From Marine Group III euryarchaeote CG-Epi1 (GTDB lineage: Archaea > Thermoplasmatota > Poseidoniia > MGIII > CG-Epi1): a stretch of DNA of 36,578 nt. The notes under the pieces are model-generated. The model made no database searches. It worked only from the letters and a program-made list of their open reading frames with translations, and had not been told where the DNA came from. The DNA lies in assembly GCA_001875345.1 (NCBI GenBank), contig MIZA01000005.1, positions 1-36,578 of the forward strand, in the 5' to 3' direction. Each line of letters opens with the position of its first letter. Within the stretch, counting starts at the first letter, position 1. This document shows, piece after piece, positions 1-9,404 of the stretch. The position numbers and the translations under genes were made by a program.

Positions 1-2
1 CC

Positions 3-3000
3 ATATTGCTTTTAGACGATGATAACAGCGGAAATAATGGTGGTTCGAGGACTGAAACTGACTCATACTATGCCAATGCCCTTGACAATCTTACTAATCC
101 TATTGCATATGATATTGTAAGAGTCAATAGTAGTGCTGATGCTCCTGGAATAGATGTTTTATCAGAGTATCAAATGATTATTTGGGTATGTGGAACTGAC
201 TACCAAAGTGGAGACACTGATGTAACTTTTACTGATAACGACAAATCAAATGTCGCAGAATATCTAGAGGATGGAGGAGCTATGTGGGTTATAGGAATGG
301 ATATTTTGTATGATTTTGATACATCAGACGGTGATCGTAGCGCTGGTGACTTTGAACACGATTATCTTGGCGTTAGTTATGCCGATAATGACAGGGCAAC
401 ACCAGCTGTAGTATTTGGTGAAGACGATGATCCTATTTCTGATGGTATAGAATACGATGCTGATGCGATAAGCTCAGATTTTGCAGATGATATTAATCCT
501 AGAAGTGGATTTGAAAAAGTCTTAAGTTCAAATGGAGACTATAATATTTCAACCATAAGAACTGAAGATGAATTCAAATTGGTATTCATGACTATCGATT
601 TTAGTTCTATTACGAGTAGTGATGATAGGGACGAATTTATGGAAAACGTTGTTGAATACCTTGTTGAACAACTAGAAAATGATGTAAGTTTAAGCAGATT
701 TAATACGCCTAAAGATGAAGAGACTGTTGAACCTAACGTTGAAAACATTGTAAATGTTACAGTAAGAAACAGAGGTACTGAAGACCAGGATAGTATTCAA
801 GTTTCATTAGAAATTACATGTTTAAATAGTTCATACACATTTACTGATTCTGAAACTATTTCGCTAGATTCAGGCACTGGTGCCTTTGTTGAGTTTGAAT
901 GGGACACTCCAGATGATGAAGATTATGTTTATCAGATAAAGAGTAAGGCCACAATTTCAAATGATGAAAAAGAAGAAAATAATGAGAAGATTATCAAAGT
1001 CAATACATATGTTACATATGATTTAGAAGTAAAAGACGCACGTGTTACTCCGATGATAGCTGAGAAAGATGAAGAAAGAGAAATGAGCGTAATTGTCACA
1101 AATAGTGGAGATGTTACTATGAATTCTGAAGTTAGCGGTAAAATTTACGATGGGGCCGGAAACGTTGTTGAAAATTTAGGAAACAAAGATGTCGAAGATT
1201 TAGCTCCAGGTGAAAGCTTAACGCTCACATGGGAATGGGAAACTGATGATTACGGAACTTTTTGGTTTGAAGCTAAAGTCATAGATGATAATGATGAAGT
1301 TCCAGAAAATGATATCATTGATTCGATGATGAGAAGTGTCGATGTTGAGTTTAGTGATGACATGGAAAGCGGAGTAAATGGATGGACTAATTACAAATCA
1401 TTAAGCAACCCATGGCATTTAATCGATACTGACGAGGATAGTAACAGAGAAGCTTCTAGTCCAACTCACGCAATGTGGGTTGGAGATGAATCTAAGGGAG
1501 ATGGAGAATATGACAATAATTGGGATTTCTCAGTTTATACAAGTGAAGAAATCTCACTTGGTCAGACTAATCCACAGATGTCCGTTGATATTTGGTATAG
1601 CACTGAATTTAGTTGGGACGGAGGTAATGTTCAAATTACAACTGACGACGGGGAGACTTGGGAAGTAATCAACCCTGATGGTGGATATCCTGATGATGCC
1701 GTAGTTGGATTGGATAATGAACCAGGATACACTGGAACTTCTGGCGAAGGAGACACTGCTGATTGGGAAACTGCATCCTTTAGTCTTGCAAACTATACTA
1801 ATCAAGATGTGAGGTTCAAGTTCAGATTTGGAACAGATTCAAGTGTAGAAGCCTACGAAGGATGGTATATTGATAATATTGAGGTTAACAGTGGAACTGA
1901 AACTCACTTTGAAGATGATTTTGAAGATGGCGACGGGGACTGGATGGCCGACATTGTTGAAAGTGAGTGGAATTACTACAACAACAAATCATATTCTGGG
2001 GATTATTCGTGGTATCTAGGAAACCCAAGTACTGAAACTTACAGTGCATCTCTAAATGATTCACTTGAATCTCCTACGTTTGACATCGGAGACGGTGCTG
2101 AAAAATATGTGTCTGCTATGGTATGGTTTGCAATTGACGGTCCAAATGATTTTGTCAACTTAGAAATAAATCAATCCGGCGAGTGGGAACTTTTAGAAAC
2201 TTTCCCCGGCGATGATGGAGATTACTCTAGCGAATACGATGGAGCTGACGAGAATGGGTGGCTCTATTTTGAAAGTGATGTAAGTGAGTATGAGGACGAT
2301 GTTTCATTCAGACTTAGATTTGAATCTAATACCTTCACTCAACTTGAAGGATTATATGTTGATAATTTTGCAGTTTATAGTCTTCCACCAATACCTAACG
2401 ATGTTGGAACTAAAGAATTAGATTCGCCTAGCACAGCTAAACCAGGAAGAGCTGTAACTTTTACTTCTGAAATCTACAATTTTGGAACAAATGATCAAGA
2501 TGATTTTGATATAAGAGGCACAGTAACTAGAGACGATGGTACTGAAGTTTACAACGAAACTCAAACTATTGATACACTTGAGTCAAAAGATAATTCTACA
2601 TTGGAATGGACCTGGGAAGGTGGGCCTGAAGGTACCTATACAATAAGAGTAGAAACATTGTTAACTGGAGATGAAAGAGCTGGTAATAATCCAAAAGAAG
2701 AAAATATAGATATAGCTGAAAGTGGCTATAATGTTGCTTTAGCAGTACAAGAGCAAGCAAAAGATGTACTATCTGGTGAATCTGTAGCGTTCAATTTTAC
2801 TGCCACAAATACCGGAGAAAATAGTGGATATTACGACATAAGCTTAGATTCTGAACAAGAAGATGATTGGAAAATTATTTCTCATGTAAGTTCTATTTAT
2901 CTAAGTTCAGGCTCAAGTCAAAACTTTACCGTAGTTGTAATTGCTCCAACATTGGAGCCTACTGGAAATGAACATTCCTTTACTGTAACTGTGACAAGTA

Positions 3001-6000
3001 GAGATGATCCTGAAACTGAAGACAGTAGTGACATCTCCGCAACCCCATTCTATCATTCACAAGAAGGTGGAGATAAAGTTCTGTTAGTCGATGCAAATTT
3101 CGGTAAAAATAATGGATATAACAACTACTATAATGTAGATAAAATAGATAGCCGCTTAAAGTTCGCTTTACAGGAATACTTTACTGATGGAGAAAGTCGA
3201 GGCTACGATGTTTACACTATGCCTTATGATAGTGAATTGGGATCATTTGGTGAATTAGGGCCATACCCTGCTTTAGATTTAATGAGTAACTATGATGTAG
3301 TTATATGGACTCAAGGTGATCATAATCAAAGAAATATTACTAATTGGCAAGAATGTATCAGTGAATATTTAGATCAAGGTGGAAGCCTTTGGATTATGGG
3401 ACAACAATTTTTAACAGCATTAAATGGAAGTGACGGACCGAGAGAATCTGGTGATTTTGAATATGATTATTTAAAAATTGATTACATTAGAAACAATGTT
3501 GGAACGCCTGATCCACTAATCGGAGTAGACGGAGATGAAATCTTTGGTGATGCTGAATATAACATGGGAGATACAAGCATATATTTCTCTGACTATGCTG
3601 ATTGGATAAGGCCTAACGATGAAGCTATTGGTGCATTTTATACTGATAGAAGTAATTGGTGGCATATTGTAGATACTGTTAGCGATCCAAATCGAAAAGC
3701 AAATAGCCCTACTCATTCAATGTGGATAGGGGATGAATCTAAAGGCGATGGAGAGTACGGTAATGGATGGGATTACTCTGTTTATACTTCAGATGAATTC
3801 ACACTTGGAAACAGCCCCCAGCTATCATTCCAACACTACTATGATACTGAAAGTGAAAGCTATGCTTATGATGGAGGAAACGTACAAATTACAACTGATG
3901 GAGGAGAAACATGGGAAGTTATACAACCTAATGGAGGATATCCGGCTCAGTCAGTTAGCGGTTTAGATGGAGAACCTGGTTACTACGGACAATCCGGAGG
4001 GTGGGTACAAGCTACATTTGATTTAACAAATTTCTCAGGTGAAGATGTAAAATTAAAATGGAGATTTGGAGCTGATGGAGTTATTGACACCTACGAAGGT
4101 TGGTATTTTGATGATGTTGAATTAACTTCTAACGGAGGAACCACAAGTCATTTATCTGACGATATGGAAGATGGAATGGAAAACTGGGATGACGCTGCAC
4201 AGGTTTTCAACATGTCTTTACATTATGATGGAGATTACAGACTAATTGTTTCTCCTTTTACATTTGGTAAGGTTAATACTTCGAACGATCGTGAGGACAT
4301 GGTAGGAAGGGCTCTTGACTGGTTACGAGCCTCTGCAGCTGCAGATGATGTTGGAGTTAAAGTACTCAAATTAGAAACCGACGCAAAAGAAAATTCAACC
4401 ATTTCGTTTTCAAGCATAATAAAGAATTATGGCTCAGATACTCAGGCAGCTATTGATGTTAAAGCAACTATTCTAGACTCTCAAGAGAACGAAGTCTGGA
4501 CTAATAATCAACAGATAACAGGACCATTAGAATCTGGTGAAGAAGAAACATTAGAATGGGAATGGGAAAGTAATAATCCTGGTGAATACATAATTATTGT
4601 AGAAACTACAAAAGAAGACGAAAATCATAGGAATGATGATAAAGAAATTGATTTAGATGTTGAAATGGTTCATCTGCCTGAGATATCTACTTTTAATCAA
4701 GATAAAGAAGGCGAACCTGGTGCAAAATTAGAATTTAATATTGTTATCAAAAACTCAGCTTCCGGAACCGATACATTCTATCTTGATATGGTTGGATCTG
4801 CTGAAGATTGGGGATCTATGACAAATCAAATGGAAATGAAAAGTAATGAAAGTAAAGACATTGAACTGCAGATAACCATACCAGATGATGCTGAATATGA
4901 CTTATATGATCTAACTATTATTCTAACTGCCGGAGACGTTACTGAAACCTTAGACTTAACTATAGATGTGACAGATAATCCTACAAATTATGAAGTGGAA
5001 ATATCTGTAAGTCCAACAAACACTGAATCTGTAGCTGGACAAGATGTAGAATTTAGTGTAACAATATACAACAACGGGGATGAAACCGATACATTTGATC
5101 TTGAAGTTTTAGGAGATGAAAGTGAATGGGTCCAATTTGAAGAAAACGGAATTACTATTGGAGCAGATGGTGAAGCTACTGTTAATGGAATAATCTCAAT
5201 TCCTGACGACCAAGATGATGGAAATGTGTATATTGAAGTTGAAGCCACTTCAAGAGGTGACGAAACTGCAAAAGATGATAAAACAATCAGAGTTTCTGTA
5301 GAAGAATTAGAAACTGGTGTAACTCTACGAAGAGAAGGATCTGGCTTAAGAACAGTAGCTCCCGGCGAATCTGATACCATCATGTTTAATATTTTGAGTG
5401 ACGGAAACGGAAAACAATCTATAGAAGTAGTTGCTGAAAGCCAAGCTGGAAACTGGGTTGTATTAGAACCTGCAACATTTGATTTAGATGTTGATGAAGC
5501 TAAAGCTGTAAGTGCAACCGTAAATGTTCCATTAGGAACATCTGATGCAACATATCGCTTAGAAATATTAATTTTTGATGACAATGGCAATGAATTAGCA
5601 AAATCTATATCAAATATAGTTGTTCAAACTCCAATTGAAGAAATTCAAGATGTTTCTCTTTGCTTCGCTGATTTGAGCAACCTATGTTTAGATTCAGCAA
5701 ATTTTGAAATCACAATTGAAGCTTCTAAAATACAAACTGCATCTGCTGGATTTATCATTGAGAACAAGGGAACTGTTGATGTAGACGTTGCACTTGAATT
5801 GATTATGCCAGATGGATCTAAAGATACTGATCTTTACTTTGATGAAAATAGTAAAGAATGGAGACTAGCTATTTCTCCATCCGACACTAAATTATATCCA
5901 TTAAAAGTTCAAGCTGGTGAAACGCTAGATTGGGGAGCTTTAGCTGTAATTGCGAGAGAAGTTCTACCTGGAACATACACATACACACTGAATATTTTAT

Positions 6001-6191
6001 CTGCAAGTGAATCTTCAAGTGGAGGATATGTCTTTGAAATATTAGATCAGGTAACCTTAACAGTTACAGTTGAAGGCGACATCATATCTGAAGAAACTGC
6101 GTCTGAAGGAGAAGACTCTTTACTTCCTGGACCTTCATTCTTATCTGTTGTAGGTCTCTTAGCACTAATTGTCCTCAGAAGAAAAAATTAA
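3..6191 (+). CDS. Giant secreted/surface protein, 5'-truncated by window edge; two ThuA/GATase-like domains, CARDB/NEW3-like beta domains, InhA/MAM-like jellyroll domains, C-terminal PSF sorting signal
   Basis: Long ORF open to the left edge (ATA-TTG-CTT... in frame, no credible start). Repeated 'VQITTDDGETWEV...GYTG...EGWYIDNIEV' modules. C-terminus LLPGPSF-LSVVGLLALIVLL-RRKN-like tripartite tail (motif, TM helix, basic residues). Confidence 0.85.
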   Translation: MLLLDDDNSGNNGGSRTETDSYYANALDNLTNPIAYDIVRVNSSADAPGIDVLSEYQMIIWVCGTDYQSGDTDVTFTDNDKSNVAEYLEDGGAMWVIGMDILYDFDTSDGDRSAGDFEHDYLGVSYADNDRATPAVVFGEDDDPISDGIEYDADAISSDFADDINPRSGFEKVLSSNGDYNISTIRTEDEFKLVFMTIDFSSITSSDDRDEFMENVVEYLVEQLENDVSLSRFNTPKDEETVEPNVENIVNVTVRNRGTEDQDSIQVSLEITCLNSSYTFTDSETISLDSGTGAFVEFEWDTPDDEDYVYQIKSKATISNDEKEENNEKIIKVNTYVTYDLEVKDARVTPMIAEKDEEREMSVIVTNSGDVTMNSEVSGKIYDGAGNVVENLGNKDVEDLAPGESLTLTWEWETDDYGTFWFEAKVIDDNDEVPENDIIDSMMRSVDVEFSDDMESGVNGWTNYKSLSNPWHLIDTDEDSNREASSPTHAMWVGDESKGDGEYDNNWDFSVYTSEEISLGQTNPQMSVDIWYSTEFSWDGGNVQITTDDGETWEVINPDGGYPDDAVVGLDNEPGYTGTSGEGDTADWETASFSLANYTNQDVRFKFRFGTDSSVEAYEGWYIDNIEVNSGTETHFEDDFEDGDGDWMADIVESEWNYYNNKSYSGDYSWYLGNPSTETYSASLNDSLESPTFDIGDGAEKYVSAMVWFAIDGPNDFVNLEINQSGEWELLETFPGDDGDYSSEYDGADENGWLYFESDVSEYEDDVSFRLRFESNTFTQLEGLYVDNFAVYSLPPIPNDVGTKELDSPSTAKPGRAVTFTSEIYNFGTNDQDDFDIRGTVTRDDGTEVYNETQTIDTLESKDNSTLEWTWEGGPEGTYTIRVETLLTGDERAGNNPKEENIDIAESGYNVALAVQEQAKDVLSGESVAFNFTATNTGENSGYYDISLDSEQEDDWKIISHVSSIYLSSGSSQNFTVVVIAPTLEPTGNEHSFTVTVTSRDDPETEDSSDISATPFYHSQEGGDKVLLVDANFGKNNGYNNYYNVDKIDSRLKFALQEYFTDGESRGYDVYTMPYDSELGSFGELGPYPALDLMSNYDVVIWTQGDHNQRNITNWQECISEYLDQGGSLWIMGQQFLTALNGSDGPRESGDFEYDYLKIDYIRNNVGTPDPLIGVDGDEIFGDAEYNMGDTSIYFSDYADWIRPNDEAIGAFYTDRSNWWHIVDTVSDPNRKANSPTHSMWIGDESKGDGEYGNGWDYSVYTSDEFTLGNSPQLSFQHYYDTESESYAYDGGNVQITTDGGETWEVIQPNGGYPAQSVSGLDGEPGYYGQSGGWVQATFDLTNFSGEDVKLKWRFGADGVIDTYEGWYFDDVELTSNGGTTSHLSDDMEDGMENWDDAAQVFNMSLHYDGDYRLIVSPFTFGKVNTSNDREDMVGRALDWLRASAAADDVGVKVLKLETDAKENSTISFSSIIKNYGSDTQAAIDVKATILDSQENEVWTNNQQITGPLESGEEETLEWEWESNNPGEYIIIVETTKEDENHRNDDKEIDLDVEMVHLPEISTFNQDKEGEPGAKLEFNIVIKNSASGTDTFYLDMVGSAEDWGSMTNQMEMKSNESKDIELQITIPDDAEYDLYDLTIILTAGDVTETLDLTIDVTDNPTNYEVEISVSPTNTESVAGQDVEFSVTIYNNGDETDTFDLEVLGDESEWVQFEENGITIGADGEATVNGIISIPDDQDDGNVYIEVEATSRGDETAKDDKTIRVSVEELETGVTLRREGSGLRTVAPGESDTIMFNILSDGNGKQSIEVVAESQAGNWVVLEPATFDLDVDEAKAVSATVNVPLGTSDATYRLEILIFDDNGNELAKSISNIVVQTPIEEIQDVSLCFADLSNLCLDSANFEITIEASKIQTASAGFIIENKGTVDVDVALELIMPDGSKDTDLYFDENSKEWRLAISPSDTKLYPLKVQAGETLDWGALAVIAREVLPGTYTYTLNILSASESSSGGYVFEILDQVTLTVTVEGDIISEETASEGEDSLLPGPSFLSVVGLLALIVLRRKN
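1411..1945 (+). repeat. InhA/MAM-like module copy A, diverged DNA-level repeat of 3657..4190
   Basis: PWHLIDT...THAMWVGDESKGDGEY...VQITTDDGETWEVINPDGGYP...EGWYIDNIEV...DDFEDGDGDW matches copy B. Confidence 0.8.
3657..4190 (+). repeat. InhA/MAM-like module copy B, inserted inside the second ThuA/GATase-like domain
   Basis: WWHIVDT...THSMWIGDESKGDGEY...VQITTDGGETWEVIQPNGGYP...EGWYFDDVEL...DDMEDGMENW. Confidence 0.8.
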
Positions 6192-6979
6192 TCAAAATAT
6201 TTGTTTAAAATTAGCACTGGTAAAAGCAAGAAGTAGACTAAGTACAAAAGTAATGCTAAAGGCCACATTGTAAGCCAAAATACTTGTTCTAAATATCTAA
6301 GAACTATTGTTATTATTAGTACAATTAATCCAAAAAGTATAGGAAATTTAAATTGTTTTCTAGCTTTAGCATAAGGTATGGTTGATGCAGTTAGTAATGA
6401 AACCAAACCAATAGATAAGGGAATTAGTATATTATTATAATCATTAATTTGTGAATACTTAATTGAAATTACTACTATAAACATAGTTAATCCAGGGGAA
6501 GGTAACCCAGAAAAATATTCATTACTACCTTGGTCTCCTATAGTGAAATTAGCTAATCTGATTATACTTAAAATTGCAATTAATAAGGCTGAAGAAATTG
6601 CAACTATATTATCTATGTTATATCTGAAATTTACGTCAAAGTTATCATCAAAAATATCTATTGCTGGGCCCTTGTCTAAATCATAGTACAATGAATAAAC
6701 CAAAATAGAAGGAGCAATTCCAAAACATATTGAATCTGAAATTGAGTCAAGATATTTTCCATAATGATGTTTGGTACCAAATTTTCTAGCCAATGCGCCA
6801 TCCATTCCATCAATGATTGCACAAAAAGGCAATATTAACATGGCTACAATGTAACTTTTCTCATTACCATCAATCATGTATGTTATTGCTAAAAAACCCA
6901 AAGAAGCACTTAGTAAAGTTGCCATATCTGCGTAAGATATCAAAGTTAATGGCCTAAAAATCTGTTTTAAATTAATCAT
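6188..6979 (-). CDS. pssA: CDP-alcohol phosphatidyltransferase, probable archaetidylserine synthase (PssA-like)
   Basis: Motif DGMDGALARKFGTKHHYGKYLDSISDSICFG matches the CDP-OH-P transferase signature DGx2ARx8Gx3Dx3D; multiple TM helices; directly adjacent to the decarboxylase fusion. Confidence 0.85.
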   Translation of the reverse strand: MINLKQIFRPLTLISYADMATLLSASLGFLAITYMIDGNEKSYIVAMLILPFCAIIDGMDGALARKFGTKHHYGKYLDSISDSICFGIAPSILVYSLYYDLDKGPAIDIFDDNFDVNFRYNIDNIVAISSALLIAILSIIRLANFTIGDQGSNEYFSGLPSPGLTMFIVVISIKYSQINDYNNILIPLSIGLVSLLTASTIPYAKARKQFKFPILFGLIVLIITIVLRYLEQVFWLTMWPLALLLYLVYFLLLPVLILNKYFD

Positions 6980-6982
6980 AAT

Positions 6983-8638
6983 TCACTCATCACTTTGGGT
7001 AGCCTGTAATTTTGACAAAATACGCTTGGGAGCCTCAAATAACTTTTCAGTAACTGATAATGAAGACATTGGTGTATATTCTGCCAACTGTTGTCCGGCC
7101 AATACTCTGTCTCCCTTTTTCACTAAAATTTCTATACCTGCAGATTCAAATGATAAATCAACGCGAGAACCGAAATGGATTAATCCTATTCTTTCACCCT
7201 TTGTAACTTCTATACCTGGTTTAACGTAACTAACAATTCGCCTAACTAAAACTCCTGCAATCTGAATTACTTTCATTACACCAATTGAGGTTTCTATCTT
7301 AGTCATCAGACGCTCGTTCTTATCTGAATCCTTGTAAAAAGCTGGAAGGTAACCTCCAGATTTATGTTTAATAGACAAAACTTTCCCATCAAAAGGAGAC
7401 CTGTTTACATGAACATTATGGACATTCATAAATATGGATAAGCGGACCATTCCACTCTTTATTTCTGCCCTTTGTACAAGACCATCAGCGGGACTAACAA
7501 TTCCAGATTCAATTTTTCTTTCAGGATCTCGGTAAAAATACAACAAAAAGCAAGAAACTAATAACAAGATTATTGATAAAGTATACATGCTTTCAAGAGG
7601 AAGATTTGAATCAAAACCTTGCTCTTCAACTGATTTTGAAAAGAAACCAAATGGAAATAATACCAGGCCAGTAACTAAGAGATATGCTACTTGAGAAGGC
7701 ATACCTTTAGCAAAAGGAAGTCCTCGTAAGCCATCCGGAGCCTTTCTAAGAGGTAAATCAATTACACCTAATATGGAATCCTGCATTTCTGGCAAAAAAT
7801 GAAATACTGCTATTGCCAGAAAAACCAAAGCAATTAAACTTCCAATCTTACCCAAAACTCCGTGGGCATAAAAGAATGTTTCATCTCCCCAGATGTGCTC
7901 ATATGTTAACCAAATAACAACTGCATTTCTTATTAAATTTAATAGATAAATTGCAGGAACTGTAGCAAGAAATGCATAAAATCTTCTATCTGCAGGGGCC
8001 TTAGTACAAACAACTCCGCCCACAAATATTATCATACTTTGTAAAGCCGTACATGCTAATACAATAGTAACTGATACTGAATCAGGATTACGCCATTCAT
8101 CACCTTCAATGGCGATTTGAACTTCTTCATGATTGGAAGCTGGCCTGTAATATTTTGATCCATCACCATAATCTAAATTGCCTAAAGATGTTGGAATATC
8201 AAATGAATTTAATATCCATATTGATTGTTCAGCAACTATTTGGATTAACCAACCTGAGAGGATAGGGACTCGCTCAACGAAAAAATAAATTCCGCCAGCA
8301 ACAACTGTCATCGCAGCTAGCCATCTGAGTGGTTCATAGTTAGCATTCCAACGTATACTTAGATATTCATGTATTGCCAAGTAACCGAAAAACGGCATCG
8401 CTAATGCACAGAAAAAACCGTTTGCTGGATCATTAATTAAAATGTAATGCTCTACTTGTATCCACCAAAAAAAACCTAGAAGTAACCAACCTATTATATT
8501 CAAATTGTGACCTATTTTTACAGGAAACTTCTTACCAAAAATAATATGGGCCTTGCTTGAAAAAAAATATCCTAATGATAAAATAATTAAGGAACTGATG
8601 ACAAGAACTTCTGCAAGTATAGATAAATCACTAGCCAT
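6983..8638 (-). CDS. Archaeosortase/exosortase-like membrane protease fused to phosphatidylserine (archaetidylserine) decarboxylase
   Basis: N-terminal polytopic region with candidate catalytic Cys197 (LACTALQSM), Arg238 (NLIRNAVV) and His260 (FYAHGVLGKIGS), as in exosortase/archaeosortase families. C-terminal FYRDPERKI, SPADGLV, MNVHNVHVNRSP and HFGSRVDL are typical of PSD, with GS the pyruvoyl autocleavage site. Residue numbers follow the track ORF, which begins with GTG at 8641; ATG follows at 8638. Confidence 0.85.
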   Translation of the reverse strand: MASDLSILAEVLVISSLIILSLGYFFSSKAHIIFGKKFPVKIGHNLNIIGWLLLGFFWWIQVEHYILINDPANGFFCALAMPFFGYLAIHEYLSIRWNANYEPLRWLAAMTVVAGGIYFFVERVPILSGWLIQIVAEQSIWILNSFDIPTSLGNLDYGDGSKYYRPASNHEEVQIAIEGDEWRNPDSVSVTIVLACTALQSMIIFVGGVVCTKAPADRRFYAFLATVPAIYLLNLIRNAVVIWLTYEHIWGDETFFYAHGVLGKIGSLIALVFLAIAVFHFLPEMQDSILGVIDLPLRKAPDGLRGLPFAKGMPSQVAYLLVTGLVLFPFGFFSKSVEEQGFDSNLPLESMYTLSIILLLVSCFLLYFYRDPERKIESGIVSPADGLVQRAEIKSGMVRLSIFMNVHNVHVNRSPFDGKVLSIKHKSGGYLPAFYKDSDKNERLMTKIETSIGVMKVIQIAGVLVRRIVSYVKPGIEVTKGERIGLIHFGSRVDLSFESAGIEILVKKGDRVLAGQQLAEYTPMSSLSVTEKLFEAPKRILSKLQATQSDE

Positions 8639-8669
8639 CACTTAACACTAGAGCCGTTCTAAAAAAAAC

Positions 8670-9404
8670 CTAAGGTCTTTTTTCTAACCAATTCTGCGCC
8701 TCTGAATAAGATTCTAAACCACCAATATCATACCAACTTCCCTTAAATGATACTGACAAAACTGGATTACGTTTAACATTCCAAGTTAAAAAATTACCCA
8801 TTGCATCTCTATCTCCTCCGCCTTCTATGTACGTAAAAAAATTATTTATCCCTGATTCTGAAAGTAGCCAATAAGCAGTTGCTGCCAACGTAGATGGAGG
8901 AGAAGAAGGTTTTTCAACAAAATCAATGATTCTGTTCCCCTCTAGGTTAGCTATACCATATAATTTTGCTAATTCTATATTTTCAACATCAAATAAACCG
9001 ATAACATCCGAATTCGATTTTTCGTATAGGTCGATCATTTTTATTAAATCAAAATCTGATAAATTATCGCCTCCAGCTATGAAAACTGGACCTGTCAGTT
9101 TTTTCTTTTTGAATAAAAGATTTAAAGCACCTAAAGCGCCTAATTTTTCGTTTTCATTAGTGCTTTCTTCAATAAATAATTCAATTTTCTTATCTTTAGA
9201 ATTAGACGATAAATACTCTTGAAATTGAGGTGCAAAAAAACTATTTACTGAAACAATAATTCTTTCAAAATCAAGATTATCTAGAGAATCAAAAACATAA
9301 TCAAGCATTGGTTTCCCCGCAAGATTAAGAAGTTGCTTAGGTTTATTCTTGGTTAATGGCCACATTCTCTTAGCAAAACCACCTGCGAGAATTATAGCGT
9401 CCAT
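8670..9404 (-). CDS. Sugar-phosphate nucleotidyltransferase (NTP_transferase family)
   Basis: N-terminal MDAIILAGGFAKRMWPLTKNKPKQLLNLAGKPMLDY signature; internal VEKPSSPP and GSWYDIGGLESY. Confidence 0.85.
   Translation of the reverse strand: MDAIILAGGFAKRMWPLTKNKPKQLLNLAGKPMLDYVFDSLDNLDFERIIVSVNSFFAPQFQEYLSSNSKDKKIELFIEESTNENEKLGALGALNLLFKKKKLTGPVFIAGGDNLSDFDLIKMIDLYEKSNSDVIGLFDVENIELAKLYGIANLEGNRIIDFVEKPSSPPSTLAATAYWLLSESGINNFFTYIEGGGDRDAMGNFLTWNVKRNPVLSVSFKGSWYDIGGLESYSEAQNWLEKRP

Noticed and set aside
4988-5590. 200-aa minus-strand ORF
   Set aside because: Lies wholly antisense within the giant surface-protein gene, S/T/P-rich shadow translation of acidic codons, no recognisable domain.
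8670-9404. Nucleotidyltransferase proposed as a CTP:inositol- or lipid-specific enzyme of the anchoring pathway
   Set aside because: Motifs only support generic sugar-phosphate nucleotidyltransferase; adjacency alone is not enough to assign a role.
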